The notes under the pieces were generated by a model. The model saw only the letters and a list, made by a program, of their open reading frames with translations, had not been told where the DNA came from and did no database searches. 64,000 nucleotides of DNA from Atopsyche davidsoni (Eukaryota > Arthropoda > Insecta > Trichoptera > Hydrobiosidae). The DNA lies in NCBI GenBank assembly GCA_022113835.1, contig JAILWY010000010.1, positions 13,077,501 through 13,141,500 of the forward strand, written 5' to 3'. Position numbers and translations under genes: made by a program. Below, piece by piece: positions 27,383 through 41,110 of the stretch (its first letter is position 1; every line of letters begins with the position of its first letter).

Positions 27383-28167
27383 GGTGCGTATATATGCTTA
27401 AGAGCATTGCGTTTTTATTTTGAATTATATAAACGTGTAAAAAAAAGGTTTTCTATTAACTAAACGTTTTAGTTTAAATATTTGAAGCGATAAAATATGT
27501 TGAGGCATTCATCGCTATCCAAACCATAAAAATATTGAATTGAATTCATAGTGAACATAGCATCGTATATTTGTGGGACATAATACGGTTTAAAAATATC
27601 CGAGTCTGGTGACGCTTGATATTTTCTGTTATTAAATGTCAAAGCTGTCGTTTATAGAAAAAAAAATTTAATGCGAAAATAACTGCCCCTTAAAGAGCAC
27701 CAACGAGCTCTGCAGACCTTGTTACAAGTAAGTAGTACATTTTACAGTATTTGATAACTTCTGTGTTAGGTGAAACACTGATTTTGAAAAAGCGATGGAC
27801 TTTAAAAACGAGATATAACTTTTTTTGTTGCAGATCTATTCATGGATTATAACAATATACATTTAATATCCAGATACTGTAACTAAGCGACCACTGAAAA
27901 CACAAAAGGGGAAAAGAAATCATCAAATATAAAAAAGGATTTAGGAGCTTGTATTAAAGTTGACCTAGTTCTGTGTTATTCGCCACAAATACAGCCTGTC
28001 GAACTTTATGCCTAAACTAAACGCTGCCAATTAATTGAATATAATTTTTTATAAAAGTCTTATTCTTGTGTGCTTTTTAACATTTAAATTATATATCAGC
28101 AAATAATTTCCAAATAAGTTATCATATTTTAATTTATTTAAAGTGATATACACAGTACATCGATGTT
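27383..28167. other. gene desert
   Basis: AT-rich; nothing recognised. Confidence 0.5.

Positions 28168-28246
<79 letters not shown>
28168..28246. repeat. (AT)n microsatellite
   Basis: About 78 bp of AT repeats with one TTTATAT interruption. Confidence 0.95.
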
Positions 28247-28248
<2 letters not shown>

Positions 28249-29667
28249 CATTAATGCCTTTCTTTTTTTATAAATAAATTTTTTGGATGCATATATGTTA
28301 AAAAAAATATACTATATAGTAAATTATTTCTGGAAAACAAGTTGATGTTAAATTTCGTCATGTATCTCAATACATATTTCTTGAATTTGTCAAAATATAT
28401 TTTCTTTGTTATAAAAACGACTGGAGTTGAATACCATGACAGGGTATCTAGTATTGCTCGCATGTTAGTGGCGAGTACTCTGGCTGGTGTAATTCCCGCC
28501 TAATCAATCAGCGTGTTGTTCAATTTGCTAGTTTTAATCAGTTTTGGTAGAATTGAATAAACACGAGCGCGTTCGTAGTGATTCTGAAAATAACTTATGA
28601 TTTGTGAACAATATTATGTTTTAAAATAAAGATTAAAAAATCGGCAAATTTAAAAAAAAGATGAGAGCCAAATAATTGAATCAAATACATAAAGACGTAT
28701 TTTATTTCTATTCCATAACCTTATTTTTAAAATAATAAATAAGGTTTTGAACACTTTTTGGTATTTTCCCTTTGATAAACATTAAATTTATAATTTTTAC
28801 AAAACGTTACAAATTAATTTTGTCAATGTTAATTGACCTGATAGAACTCTATAAATGGAACCTTTGCTTCTCATTTAGTAAATTTTAAGAACTGGCAATG
28901 AAGAAATAGTAACGCATATGCACTTAAATATTTCAAATATCTTTTTGATATTAAGTGCTTAATTTGTATTGTTTGGTAAAATTTTATTTATTACAAAAAA
29001 CCGATCAAAATTTTGTAAAAAGTATTTTAGCAAATCATCAAAAATCAGCTGACATATAAACAAATTTGCAATCGTTATTATAAGCTTCAAGTGATTATTT
29101 ATTCAACAATAACGTCGTATCCGAATATGAAGTATTCATATTTTTTTTACTTGCTGGGTTCTTTTATAAGAGGTCAGCATTATTTTTACAGTTTAACTTC
29201 AGCACTTTGACTTAAGGGTAGATTACGCAGCATTTTTTCAGTTATTTAGGCGTTGATTTAGTTATACGGGTAGGGTTACAATAAAATAGTTATTAAAAAC
29301 CGTCATTCGTAAAGATAGTTCTTTCCAATTATATTCAATTATGACTACTAAATTTATACATATTTATGTTAAAATTCTAAAACCAACTCATAAAAAATTT
29401 GAAAAAATAATTTGACACCGCAAAAATAAAAAATATTTTTTTTAACATGATAAGTCTTTAAAAAGCCTTTGTATTTGCACAATTAATCAGACTTGTGATA
29501 TTACGACGACCTTTTTGTTATATGCACGCTTTGATTACTAAAACTGTAGTTCTCTTTATATTTGTAGAAATTAATTCATCAAAAATTCTTTATTGGTAAA
29601 CAAAATAGTCAATAGCTAGTACATTTTATATTGTCAGTAAATAATTATCTTTATATATTTTATATAA
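28247..29667. other. gene desert
   Basis: No gene recognised. A small G+C-richer patch at 28430-28585 has no clear identity. Confidence 0.5.
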
Positions 29668-29703
29668 TTTTATATATATATATATATATATACATATATA
29701 TAT
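29668..29703. repeat. (TA)n microsatellite
   Basis: About 36 bp of TA repeats with one ACATA break. Confidence 0.92.
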
Positions 29704-29982
29704 TGACAAAATCGACCTAATGTGGCATCGCATCAGTATATAAAAACAAAGAGGCAACTGCCAGGAATAATACGAAATGAGGGAACACAAAAATATCTTT
29801 TTTTTAAAGATATATCACGATAAATATTTTTTAATGTATTTGAAGTAGAATCAATAAAGTAGCTTTGAAGCATCAATTTTTTGGCAGTATATATCCAGCT
29901 CATTGTGTTTTGTACTCTATGGATTCCACCAAAATAAATTAGTATTGTTACAAAAGGTATTTATCATTTATTTCTCGAATAC

Positions 29983-30005
29983 GAAAAAAAAAAAAAAAAA
30001 AAAAA
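29983..30005 (+). repeat. poly(A) tract
   Basis: More than 20 consecutive A residues, followed by GTAAGG. It could be the tail of a retroposed sequence on the plus strand. However, no AATAAA signal lies within the usual 10-30 nt upstream and no body or target duplication was recognised, so a simple homopolymer run is equally likely. Confidence 0.85.
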
Positions 30006-32739
30006 GTAAGGGCCGACGCAGGCAAAACTCAACTTAAAAACTAAAATATTAATTAAAGTTTTAACGGATAGTATTAAGCAGAGTTGTATTGAAAAAATAT
30101 ATATAAATTATCTATTATACAAAGCGCCCGCTTTTATTAGTTGGCATCTAAGAGATTAAAAAAATCCTCGATTAATGAAAGCAGGTTTGTATTTTAAATA
30201 TATCATTTCAGTTCTTATTGATTTATTTGAGATGAAACATTATTTTGTTGCTCTGAACGAGTTCTTCGTTTACACACTAATTTTGGATTTGATTAATTTC
30301 ATTTTTGAAATGTCGGGTTACCAAGTATTCCGTGAGTGTAGTTGAAAATGCTCCTTACAACCAGTGTGGTGACGATGCGTGCCAGTTCAGTTGCCGTAGC
30401 TAGTTGCCTTTGTGGAGTCGCTCCCATACTTCCCATCCCTTCTCGGGCTACGTCAATTAATGATCCATCGTTCTCCATCAATCAATTATTATTTTTCAGT
30501 ATCAGGGGTGAAAATCAAAGGGAGTTCTCTCTACCCTTGTGCGAACTGATTATTTATATCTACCTTTTTGTATTCAGATTAAGGGCTGAACTCTTTTAGT
30601 AATATTTTATTTGTTACTTTACTTTTATCAGAAACAACGATATTCCAAAAATTTAAGAGTTATTTGAAGACAAAAATAAGAATGCTTTAAAAATAGATTT
30701 GATTGAAAGAAACAGGATTCTTCCTGCTTTTACTATAACATGACAACTATTATTTTGTAAATAAATGATTTTTTAAAGGAAAATTTAAAAAAATTCTTAG
30801 TTTATGTACTTAAAAAAACGGTAAACATTTATATTCTTAAGAACAAAAAACTATAACGAATAAAACATTCTAGTTATTTACATGATAGAGGTTTTTTAAA
30901 ATCGGCATGAAAAAAAATATCAAACTGTATATTCTAGTTGTAAAATCATAGTGTAATATTTTCTACTGAATAAATAAATAATAACAAAACACGATAAATG
31001 TTTTTAAAAAGTATTCAAATGATAAATATTAATAACTAAATGCTCAGTAAGGATTTGTATTTTTTTATGATATGAAGTAAAAAGCTCTCCGAAGATATTT
31101 GTTTTGTATTGTATTTATATATGAACTTTATTCCATAATTAAAATAAAATCTTTTCAGGAAATATTATTACTTATATCTAACTCACTCACTCTTTGTACA
31201 TTATATAAAATATATAATTTAAATAAAAAGGCAAAATATTCTCTGGGATTATCTCTCGAGCGCTGTTGCCTGGCGCTGGCCCCTGCGGAGTTTCCATCTT
31301 GCTGGATAATTTTCACGACCGCACTCGATTTTTTTTGGAGCTTTAACATACCCTGGGTATGGAGAATTTCAACAATATTTTTTCTGTAGAAATTGTCTGA
31401 TTTTCATCTTGAAAATTTTTCATGCAGTAATAACGATCTCATTGTATTATATATTTTTTTACAAAAGAAACGAGAGATATGTATTTTGATGGTAAAAAGT
31501 GAAGATAGTATTACGTTAACTTTAACGTTGAACCTATTTTATAAATTATTAATAATAAACAAAACTTTAATTAAACGTACTCGAAATTATTTGTAAAAAA
31601 AATATGACAATTGTTTTTGATGTTAAAGACATACTTCAGCGTTTACAATATTGCTTATTAAAAATGGTAGAGAATAAACATTTTTTACCGAACCAACAAA
31701 CAACACTTTATGATAAATATCTACTTCAAAATACTTTTTACAACTTATCGTGTTTACTTATCGCATTAGAGCCTCTGCGCTGAAAATAAGAGTAAAAGAG
31801 ATGACGAATAATGCAAAATATACGTACATTGCATACGCGGTGAAAGTATTGTGGGGTACAATGTATACGCAAATTGCTATTTTAAATATTTTTTCTAACT
31901 TTAAATGTGTGAAATAAAGGTCAAATGAAAAAAATATATTTTCAAGTTAAAACCCATGGGAAAAAATGATGAATGCAGACGCAATCCAGTGATATGACTT
32001 ATTTAAATAAACAAAAATTCTTAACTTAAAACTTATATGCTTAATTCACCAAATAATAATCATTAGTAGTGAGTAGTTGTATTATACTTCTTTTACCTAG
32101 TAGTAGTCCAATACCACAAAAAAATTAGAATAATTTCTAATCATGATGATATTAGATCCGAGAGAGATTTTGCTGTGAAGTTTTTTCTTTTCTCTTTTGG
32201 AGGCTTGTGATAAAATTTATAAAACAATTGATTATGGAAAAATTATTATAAAGAAATCCATCTAATTTTCGACAAGTTTTATAGCCACAACTACTTTAGG
32301 CAGGTTCAAGTTTTCTTGCCCACATAAGTCAATTTAGAGTGAAATAACCTGAAACAGCAATACCATATCTAAAATAGCTAGGAATAAATTTAATTCTAAA
32401 TAAATAACATTTTTTATTAAATAAAATTTTGCTTGTGTTATCAAATAAAATAAATAATAAATGAGAACCAATAAAAAGCTACAACGTGCCTTTAAAGACG
32501 CAAAAAGCATAAACGCGTAAAAAATGGCTTTTTTCTTGTTACAGAAATAAACGCATCAATGGTTATAAATGTATAATTATTAAATATTTCAAGATTTTTA
32601 TTCTAAAAGGAAATTGCAATAATCAAACCTGAAAGACATTCTGAACATTTTTTATGAGTAAAATTTTCCTCTGATATTTAAAGTTCATACCAAACCCGAG
32701 TAACTCTATAGATACAGACAGGCATTCTTTCCAGTTAAT
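30006..32739. other. gene desert
   Basis: Small G+C-richer patches are at 30345-30460 and 31240-31365, open for about 60-96 codons without any recognisable protein. The remainder is AT-rich. Confidence 0.5.
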
Positions 32740-32900
32740 TTCGCAATCAGATTCCCGGAGGTACATTCCCACCGCGTGGGCGGGCAGGCCTCTCGAGTGG
32801 AGTGCGGTTGGAATGGAGACTCGGAACACAATAGAGTATCTCGCTTGTGTTTTTGTATGGAAAAGCCTAGATTGTGATTCAGAGAATGGATCGGCCCATA
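32740..32900. promoter_or_regulatory. G+C-rich island
   Basis: A compact island (CCGCGTGGGCGGGCAGGCC, then CTCGAGTGGAGTG) in AT-rich flanks. Two overlapping minus-strand frames of about 67 codons cross it but show no known domain. Possible regulatory element. Confidence 0.22.
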
Positions 32901-33803
32901 CTGATTCATTTCGCTTAATTAAAGTTATTTTAATTTGATTTTATCGTTTTCGTTTTATAATTTTATAGCTCAAGAGTTAATTTGATGGCAATTGTATTAT
33001 TCGCCTCAATAGAATTTTGAACCATATTCAAACTCAGCCAGGCATTAAAGCTTTGTGACGAATGCAATTCATAAAAGAGAGTTAATATTCTAGTTAAAGT
33101 AGTTAGTTGTACCACACAGACAATTCTCTTGGTGAAATGAATGAGAAAAAAACACCTTATAATGTTGAAATAAAGAATTCGGAATTAGAGGATGAAATTT
33201 CATTATGATATCAAGGTCTTTTGCAAACATTTCACAATCTAAGTATTATAACTACCTCATTAAAAAAAAAATCCTCACTTACATTATTTATAGAGTAGAT
33301 ATGCATTTATGGCAGTAAAACCGGTCGGTTTTTGTTTGTTTCAAAGCCAAAAGATAAGAAACAAGCATGAAAACAAATTTAGGGCAAAGTGGCTTTAGAA
33401 TTTGCTCCAGAAATGAGATAATTTTGATAACATTTAAAAAAAAAACTCATTCCAAAAATACGTTCAATTTTCAGAAATAAAATTTTTATTATCTGAAAGA
33501 TGCATCTCTACTCCCACATTAGTCTGAACTACTATACATTTTTATAAAATATGTATTTTTAGTATATCTTCAATGAAAACCTGTGATCCTCAGGTCCATC
33601 GTCATGTGTTTTGAGACAAGTGGAGGACAGGATCTTGCAACTCTCAGAGCGTGTTCAAATAATTATTTTACACAACTAAAATGCAAAAGCTATCTCCATC
33701 TTAGTTTCTTTCACAAACAAACCTGGAAGAAGGTCACAAAAGTGGCCTTTAATTTCCCAGAATGAGGTTATCAGTTTCCTTGATTAACCAAATTCCTAAG
33801 TTA
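32901..33803. other. AT-rich spacer
   Basis: No gene or structured repeat recognised. Confidence 0.5.
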
Positions 33804-33817
33804 AATATATATTTATA

Positions 33818-33874
<57 letters not shown>

Positions 33875-33893
33875 TTATATATATATATATATG
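33804..33893. repeat. (AT)n microsatellite with TTTATT interruptions
   Basis: About 90 bp of AT repeats. It is followed at once by TAAGGTTAGGTTAAG (33894-33908), which contains telomere-type TTAGG. Confidence 0.95.
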
Positions 33894-33908
33894 TAAGGTT
33901 AGGTTAAG

Positions 33909-35799
33909 TTATTACGTGACACTAGACGACGATGTGTAATAAAATATTTAAAATAAATAAACACATAAAACACAGTAGCGTTCTCGGTATTAAGGCGTTT
34001 GCTTTAAGGAAATGTGTTTTTTCGGAGCACCCCCAAAAGCGCCTCATATAAATTCCGCAACTGAATTTATTACGACGTTATATTTTTACATTAAAGGTGA
34101 TAGTGGAATTCTTGCTCAGGTGTTCTGAGAGAGGCATATAGGGTGTTCACACATTATGAATATTTCGGCTTATAAATATTTCAAACTGTGTACTTTGAAG
34201 AATTATGTTAATTTCATAGTCAATAACGATGTCTTATTGATAATTTTATTTTATTTGAAAATGTGTTTTTTTGTGATTAAATTGTAACTACTTCTTAACA
34301 CAAAATTTATATAGAAAAGAAATGTTTCAAAATTTTAAATTGTATGTTGTTTTTATATACTTATAAATAAATAATTTTTCAATTCCAGTATTAAAATTTT
34401 ACGTGTTTTAGAATATTCGATAAATAAAACATGGTTCACCTTGTATACAATCTACACCAAATCATGTTACTCTCTCTAAAAAATCCAATGTTTTCTCTGC
34501 GCACGCAACCAAAATTCTTCTACAAGACGTATGCTAATTTAAAAGCTACTTACTCAGTACTATATCAAGCATATCATAATATTTCTGACTTGAAACCTGG
34601 AGGCTTGAGGTTAACTATTTTTTTAACGGTTTTTTTCCTCTTAGTAATATTTGAGCGTCCTATATTCTTTGCCGACGTAACTCTTTTTAACAACCACCGA
34701 TTTCATAAGACTATTTTGTCCACTTAAAAACACCGTAGAACATTATGAATAAATCCTATAGCAAGATTTGAAGAAATCCATGCGAGTGCATCGAGCCTAA
34801 GAAAAAAATAATACTATTGTACATCGTCAAAAATAATTTATATAAAAGTGGGTATTATTAATAGCTCGCGGTAAAGGCTGCAGGGACGTAAAGACGTTTG
34901 GCTTTTTGAAAAACAGCATTTCTGGACTCGTACTAATGTATTTGGTCTGTGAAATGAAAATTCATGTAAAATTAAGAATATAGTGTTTTAAATAATATTT
35001 GTTTATTTTTATATTGCTAACAAAATGAAGAAATATCATACAATTCATAATTTACTGTCTTTTTTCTAAAAGAAATTTGTGCTATTTGTCTAAACTGCTT
35101 AGTGAATAAAAAATTAAATATTAATTGAATTAATATGTTTTCTTTATGAGAGTATCTTCTTATGCTTTCGAAATTAAAGCAAAAGATATTATGAAACCCG
35201 AGTTGGCGTAATAAACAGATACCAAGGATTGTATCAAAAATAGCCATGAAAACTGAAATACCTTCCGTCCCATTTTAAATGGCATATCTTTGTTGTTCCA
35301 TCAGCGTAATTCATTTTATGGGGCTGGGATGAATTCTAATTAAAATTTCAGTAGCATTCCCATTGTTTCCCCCCACAAGAAGGCATAATACCCATGATGA
35401 GTACGTGACACTTTTCAAATAAATAAAAAAAAGGCCGTGTAACCTATTGTTGTGCGAAAAAAAATTGTGATTTTTTCATAATCTTTTTTTCGTCCTCTGG
35501 GGGTTTAAGTAATATGATTTGATTGTATTTATGTTTTAAAATAAAAATCATTTTTATCTATTAAATATTACTATATATGTTTATTTAAAATTTAAAATAT
35601 TTTAAACAACCTAAAATTTAATGATGGATTCGCAACTTAATATAATTGTATTATAAATAATATTTGATTTGTACATTACTAGTGCATCATGACAAATACT
35701 CTCAGTTAGGTTTGTGATTTGTTTACAATATGCAAAATTATAACTTTTCACATCTCAGGATCGCATCAAAAGTATGCAAAGATAACACCGTTCACGGGA
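33909..35799. other. gene desert
   Basis: A 98-codon frame at 34431-34727 has a hydrophobic stretch near residues 60-80 but no recognisable family. Nothing else seen. Confidence 0.5.
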
Positions 35800-36030
35800 G
35801 ACTCCTAGAATGGAAGTAAAAGCCTTCGGGGATTTTCGCAGAGGCTTTCACGCGATTTTCAGCAGCGCAGCACATTACACAGTAGCGAGTTTAGCTCTGC
35901 AAACAAAAATATGGGACCTTATAGCTCTACCTTCACCGTGTTTTGCGCCCTCAGCACGTTTTGTTAGCATTTATACCCCGTCGGAAGAATGGCAAATTGT
36001 TCTAGCGCCACTTTAATACCCCCGAAGAAG
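35800..36030. promoter_or_regulatory. G+C-richer island
   Basis: About 230 bp of higher complexity and G+C. It is open for 68 codons on the plus strand (35810-36016), but the peptide matches nothing I know and no splice signals frame it convincingly. Coding exon or conserved non-coding DNA cannot be told apart from one sequence. Confidence 0.22.
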
Positions 36031-36829
36031 AATAAAAAGTTATCGAAAAAGGGATTACAAATTTATGAAAAATGATTTTTATTTAATGCATGCAAAATGA
36101 TATTCAACTATATTTATTTTTGGGTATTATTTTTTTCAAATAAACTTGATTTATTTATACTTTTATTTTTATAAAATACACACACTCGATACACTTTTAC
36201 AACAACATGGTTAAAGTTTTTAGAGATTTTATCAAATTTATATTCTTAGACTTATGTAAATGTGATTAAATCATGAGAACTGAATTAATTTCATGAACAA
36301 GAAAACTCATAAAAAAAATAAGAGATTCAATTTTTATTTGTATTTTATATGCTGTAGATAATTGTGATAGCCTTCTTTAGGGCTTTCTCAAAAGGCCTTC
36401 TTTGAAGATATTATATTCAATTTTATATATTTATTTTTAAAAAGGTGACAAGTTCAGATAGTTTTTTGATAATTTTTTTTTTCCTTTGTGTGAAAAATAA
36501 GTGAAATATATATCGTATTTATGTTATGAACAAATTATTATATTTATAAAATATTTGGGCTAAAAAATCGCTTCTACGAATATTGATTTTGGTAAAAAAA
36601 AAATTGAAATAGCTTTATTTATTCTAAATAGGTATGAAAGTATGAAGTTATGAAGTTAGGTATGAAGTTACTTTTATATGTGGTTTGATATATTTTAAAA
36701 CAATAGTTTGATTTTTTGTGAGATGTTATGAATGTTAAAAATATATTTGTTTTATTACGTTTAATAGAATCGCTGTAAGTACTTCTGTCAAATTACCTTA
36801 TAATTTGGAAAAAAATATTAAAAACCTCC

Positions 36830-36955
36830 CAGGGGTTATCTTAGTGTCTCACCCCGCTTACATGGCCGTAATCTATCTCTTTCCTTTTTTTATCCATGTA
36901 ACTAATGGGGCCCTGGAGGGCGGTGTTTCATACGCCCCCGCCCAAGTGCGGCCCT
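36830..36955. mobile_element. possible hAT-type short element
   Basis: A 126-bp G+C-rich block starts CAGGGG (36830) and ends CGGCCCTG (36955). The outer CAGGG/CCCTG are inverted, as in hAT elements and their short derivatives. The right part, GCCCTGGAGGGCGG and then GCCCCCGCCCAAGTGCGGC, is typical of such ends in style. The terminal match is only five to six bases, and the 8-bp flanks do not match each other, so the call is weak. Confidence 0.22.
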
Positions 36956-38389
36956 GAACGCTTGAGAAATTGTCGTCTGTGACAATCCTAAATAATAAAG
37001 ACGGTCGATATGGCGATATGAAAAATAAAATGGATATAAAAGCTCAAAGGCTTTACGACGGAGGATTATGGATTTCATCTAATGATATGAAAATAATAAT
37101 AATAATTATAAAAATAAACTTTTAGAACACTACTTAAGAAATTATTTCGAGTGATGTGAAAATGCCAAAAGCTACCCTATTCGGACCATCATTTCATACA
37201 AGGCTTCATTATTATTTTTTTTACTTGACATGTGTTGTATTTATTTTATTATATATATATAAGGTTTTATAATAAATGTTTACTTATTATATTTTATATT
37301 TCGATTTGAATTTTATTTACATGATAATTACTATCTATAACAAAATAATGTGTTTTTTTATGCTGTTGTCAATAAAAAACTTTGAAACCCTATTGTTAAA
37401 ATTTTTGCTGTTGTAAACGATTAAAGTTTGAATTGAAAAAAAAAAAACTTTATTTGACCTTCATTTGAACGTTTAAACCTTTATGAAGGTTTTTATTGAG
37501 ATACAATAACTACTTAATTAAAATATGCGGTATAATTTTTTTTCAGATAAATCAATTCCTCAAGAGCGCAATCGATCATATTGCGTGTTGTTAGGTGATC
37601 ACAGAAATTTCAAAGAAATTTGAAAAAATTCTGAAAATTAATTATTTTAAATCATAACAACACATCCTAAGTATACTTCATTTTCGTTTTGATGAAATTT
37701 TATTTATGATAAAATAAAATTTATTTGTTAGTAAAACATGCTAATTCTTAATATTTTTGCTACGATTGTCATGTGAGCCATATAAATTCAATAAAATTAT
37801 TTATTTAAAGTAGATAAATGATCGCTAATTATATTTTTTTTTGTAAAAATAGAGTATTCCAAATTTATGATTTCATTATTTGCCATGCGTACCAAAAAAA
37901 AATTATGACAAAATAAATTTCTCAAAAAAAACATTTCCAAATAATCTAAAATAAAATTTTAAATCAAAAAAGTATCTAAAAGAAGTTGATTGTTACAATG
38001 TTTGAGTTTTTTTGGTTAACTGAAAAGTAACAATTTTTATCCAACGAATCTTTAAAATATCTTTATTAAATAGTGTATTTTAAAGGTTCAGTTCAATTCA
38101 AATTCAGTAAACAATACCAAACATACAAATGCTACACTCCCACTTGAAAAATATTCATCAGTACTTCGATTGACTAACAATTATAAAGCACAAGCAACTC
38201 GACGTGATAAAATTTTAAAATCACTTCGCAAATTGAAAAAATATAAATTTAAATATTATAGTTAGAGACAGTGATTAGTTTTATTATAAATTCGTTAACT
38301 TTAAGGCCACGAGTTCACCCTGGGAATAGCCTTGATACTGATGGCGATGATGCGACATCAAAGTATGCTAATGTTTCTGTAACGCAATT
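36956..38389. other. gene desert
   Basis: AT-rich; nothing recognised. Confidence 0.5.
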
Positions 38390-38645
38390 AGTCGTAGAAT
38401 AACAGTTGAGCTAGTTTTGCCGTGTCGCGATCCGCTCGATCGGTTTCCGCCCCCGGGCGTCCGCACCCCTAAGACAGCAAAACTTAAGGCCTACCCGCGT
38501 TTGTGCAGGAGATTACTGGTAGCGGAAGTTTGTCGCTCTGCAAATACAAGGGTTTTGCCGTTTTCACTGTCGCGTCGCTAAGCGCGCCCAAAGCAAACAC
38601 CGCCGCCTAATGAGAGAACCTCTATTGCTGCGTCGCGTCTGACTT
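38390..38645. promoter_or_regulatory. G+C/CpG-rich island
   Basis: About 250 bp with many CpG dinucleotides (GTGTCGCGATCCGCTCGATC, CCCCCGGGCGTCCGC, GTCGCGTCGCTAAGCGCGCC) in a region otherwise near 70% A+T. No sustained reading frame. It may be a conserved regulatory element, a promoter-like CpG cluster, or a remnant of a G+C-rich repeat. Confidence 0.3.
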
Positions 38646-39203
38646 TCCACCTTATTCAATTTTGATTTGAAATTTTTCATTAGATGTGCAGTAATCTCTG
38701 AGCAATATATCAACGCTTATTTAAATCGGCAAACATCTATGTATCATACCCACCGAAATAATTTACTATATATCTAAAGATCAAACCATTTCTTATTAGT
38801 TGTGCAGTATCTGTCCGTAAGATCTGCACATATTTAAATTGACAAACAATTAATTGATGAAAATAATCACACAGTGATTACTATTAAAAATATTTTATTT
38901 ACGTTATCTAAATATCAAATCACAAATCAATTTTGATTGAGACAATGATATGAAAATATAAGACAATGATAACAGTTAAAACATACAAATCTGTGTCATT
39001 TTGGTTTTTAAATAATTCATTAAAAAAACACGTCATATGAATTTAACGAGTATTTGATTTATTTAAAGGTTATAAATATTGTATTATTTAAGTGATACTT
39101 TCTATTAGGTTTACATATATTGTATTTTTTTCCATATTTCTACAGTTATTAAAGTGGTATAAAGTTTTTTAATAGGGATATATTTTTTAAATGCAGATTT
39201 CGG

Positions 39204-39206
<3 letters not shown>
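38646..39206. other. AT-rich spacer
   Basis: No gene seen. Confidence 0.5.
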
Positions 39207-39258
<52 letters not shown>

Positions 39259-39288
39259 CATATATAAATGTGTGTGTGTGTGTGTGTT
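39207..39288. repeat. (AT)n(GT)n microsatellite
   Basis: AT repeats (39207-39255) are followed by a short break and then about nine GT units. Confidence 0.95.
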
Positions 39289-41082
39289 TGCTTGCTTTGG
39301 TTCCATGTTTATCTGATGTATGTATTTAAACAAGCAACCGTAATAATTGATATGTTATGTCGATGAAGACAAACACCTAGATACTGCTAATTACCATCAG
39401 TGCTCATTACTGATTGTGGTAAGCATTGTTTACATTTTAAACAATAATATTATAATGTTCTGCGTAACTCGTGCACATAAAACCAAGATTATACAATCTA
39501 CAGGGGTAAATTAAAAAAGTATAATTTCCGAATGAGTGATCATCGTAGATTGGCCATTTCGTCTGTTTATATTTCTCATTTTCCCATCTTGGGACATTCC
39601 GCTTTAAATTCGTCATATTTTACGGATAAGAGAGCAATTTATCATCATCAAAACACTCAAAAAAATTGTCGCATCTTTTTTTTTTAAACCACCAGATGTA
39701 ATATAGCTCAGGAGTGAAATTTTCCACCCCTACTGGGGAGCTGTCAGGCTGAAATTTTCAGGGCTGTAACTCATACATGATCGTGAATATCAAAACTCTT
39801 GAAAATTTTATGTTCTAATATCATTATTTCTGTATTTTTGATAAAACTACAATTCATCATATATCGTCATCATTGTAAGCCAATATAATCCAACCAACCC
39901 GCAACTTGCTGAGCACTTAAAATAGGCTTTAAAATCTTGAATTGTATTGACAGAAATTATTTTGTCCCGACTTTGATGAAATGAAGTGGTTTAAATTATT
40001 ATTTTTGTTTTATTATAATATATTGATATCGATAAATATAAAAATTCAAAGCTTAAGATTTGCTTTTTGATTATTTTAAAAATTATCTTATGTATCACGT
40101 CCCTATAACTTATTTAAAAATGTGATTGATTTAAACAAAATTACTGATAGTTTCTCTGGTAAACCCAAACTGCGTGCAATGACGCTTTATATATTTTATC
40201 TAACATCTTTATGCTTATGAAAATTTTACTTTTGTGTAGGCTGTTTTGTCATACCTTAGTTTTTACGATAATCATTTGTCTCTGTGGAATTAGAAAGACC
40301 TTTTGCAGAAAAAGCTTCGGTAATTAGTGTAAAATCATTCATATTGAAAAATTATAATTTAAACAAAAACGTTATTACAACCTAAAGGTGAGCTTTTGGT
40401 AATTAAGTTAGATGGTATGATAAATATTTTTCGTGTTTATATAAATCAAGTCCCTATATTTAACATTTTCTTTGGGAGAAGATTTGAATAAAATATTTTT
40501 TTTTTATGATTTTGATCTATCAAATCGATTTATTGTATTAAATTTTTATCTAACCACAAAAAAAGACTTGTGTTTAATCGTATCGTTGCGAGATCTATAT
40601 TCTCCAAACAGATGATATTTCATTGGACACTTATCTATGCAAGTGTCACGTTTTTGCCTGGCTCTAAGAACTTAAACTGATTCACAGTTTAGTTTATTAA
40701 GTTAAAGTAACCTACACGTTGAATACGTTATAATCATTTAATTGTCTTTTTGGTAAATCATTCACAAGTTTTTGTTTTCATTTGTGTTTGAACTCGCCGC
40801 GTTAGTCCACTTCTTAACATGAAAATACCCTAATGGGTAAAAAAAAATTAAAATGTCGTAATAATTGAATATAAAATTCTTGATAAAAAGGTTGTATGAT
40901 TTTTAACAAAGGACCGTAAGCCTGCAGCGTGACTTTCATTAGTTGATTTTTGAATACAAAATTATGTTAGCAATATAAAAATAATTTACAAAGCATCCTT
41001 TCCATAATACTCGTTACACGGGGGTGACTCTTTGTTCTCTGATCACGATACCGTTTTTCGTAATACCAAAATAATGTCCGTA
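39289..41082. other. gene desert
   Basis: AT-rich; a TATCGATA (DRE-type) octamer at 40027-40034 sits in AT-rich context and may be chance. No gene. Confidence 0.5.
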
Positions 41083-41110
41083 TACTTATTAAATTATAAT
41101 TTAATAAGTA
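41083..41110. repeat. 28-bp perfect palindrome
   Basis: Arms of 14 bp with no spacer: TACTTATTAAATTA on the left and its exact complement TAATTTAATAAGTA on the right. It lies on the AT-rich edge of the G+C-rich island that follows. Confidence 0.95.

Noticed and set aside
34431..34727. 98-codon plus-strand frame with a hydrophobic stretch
   Set aside because: Chance-sized and without any recognised motif.
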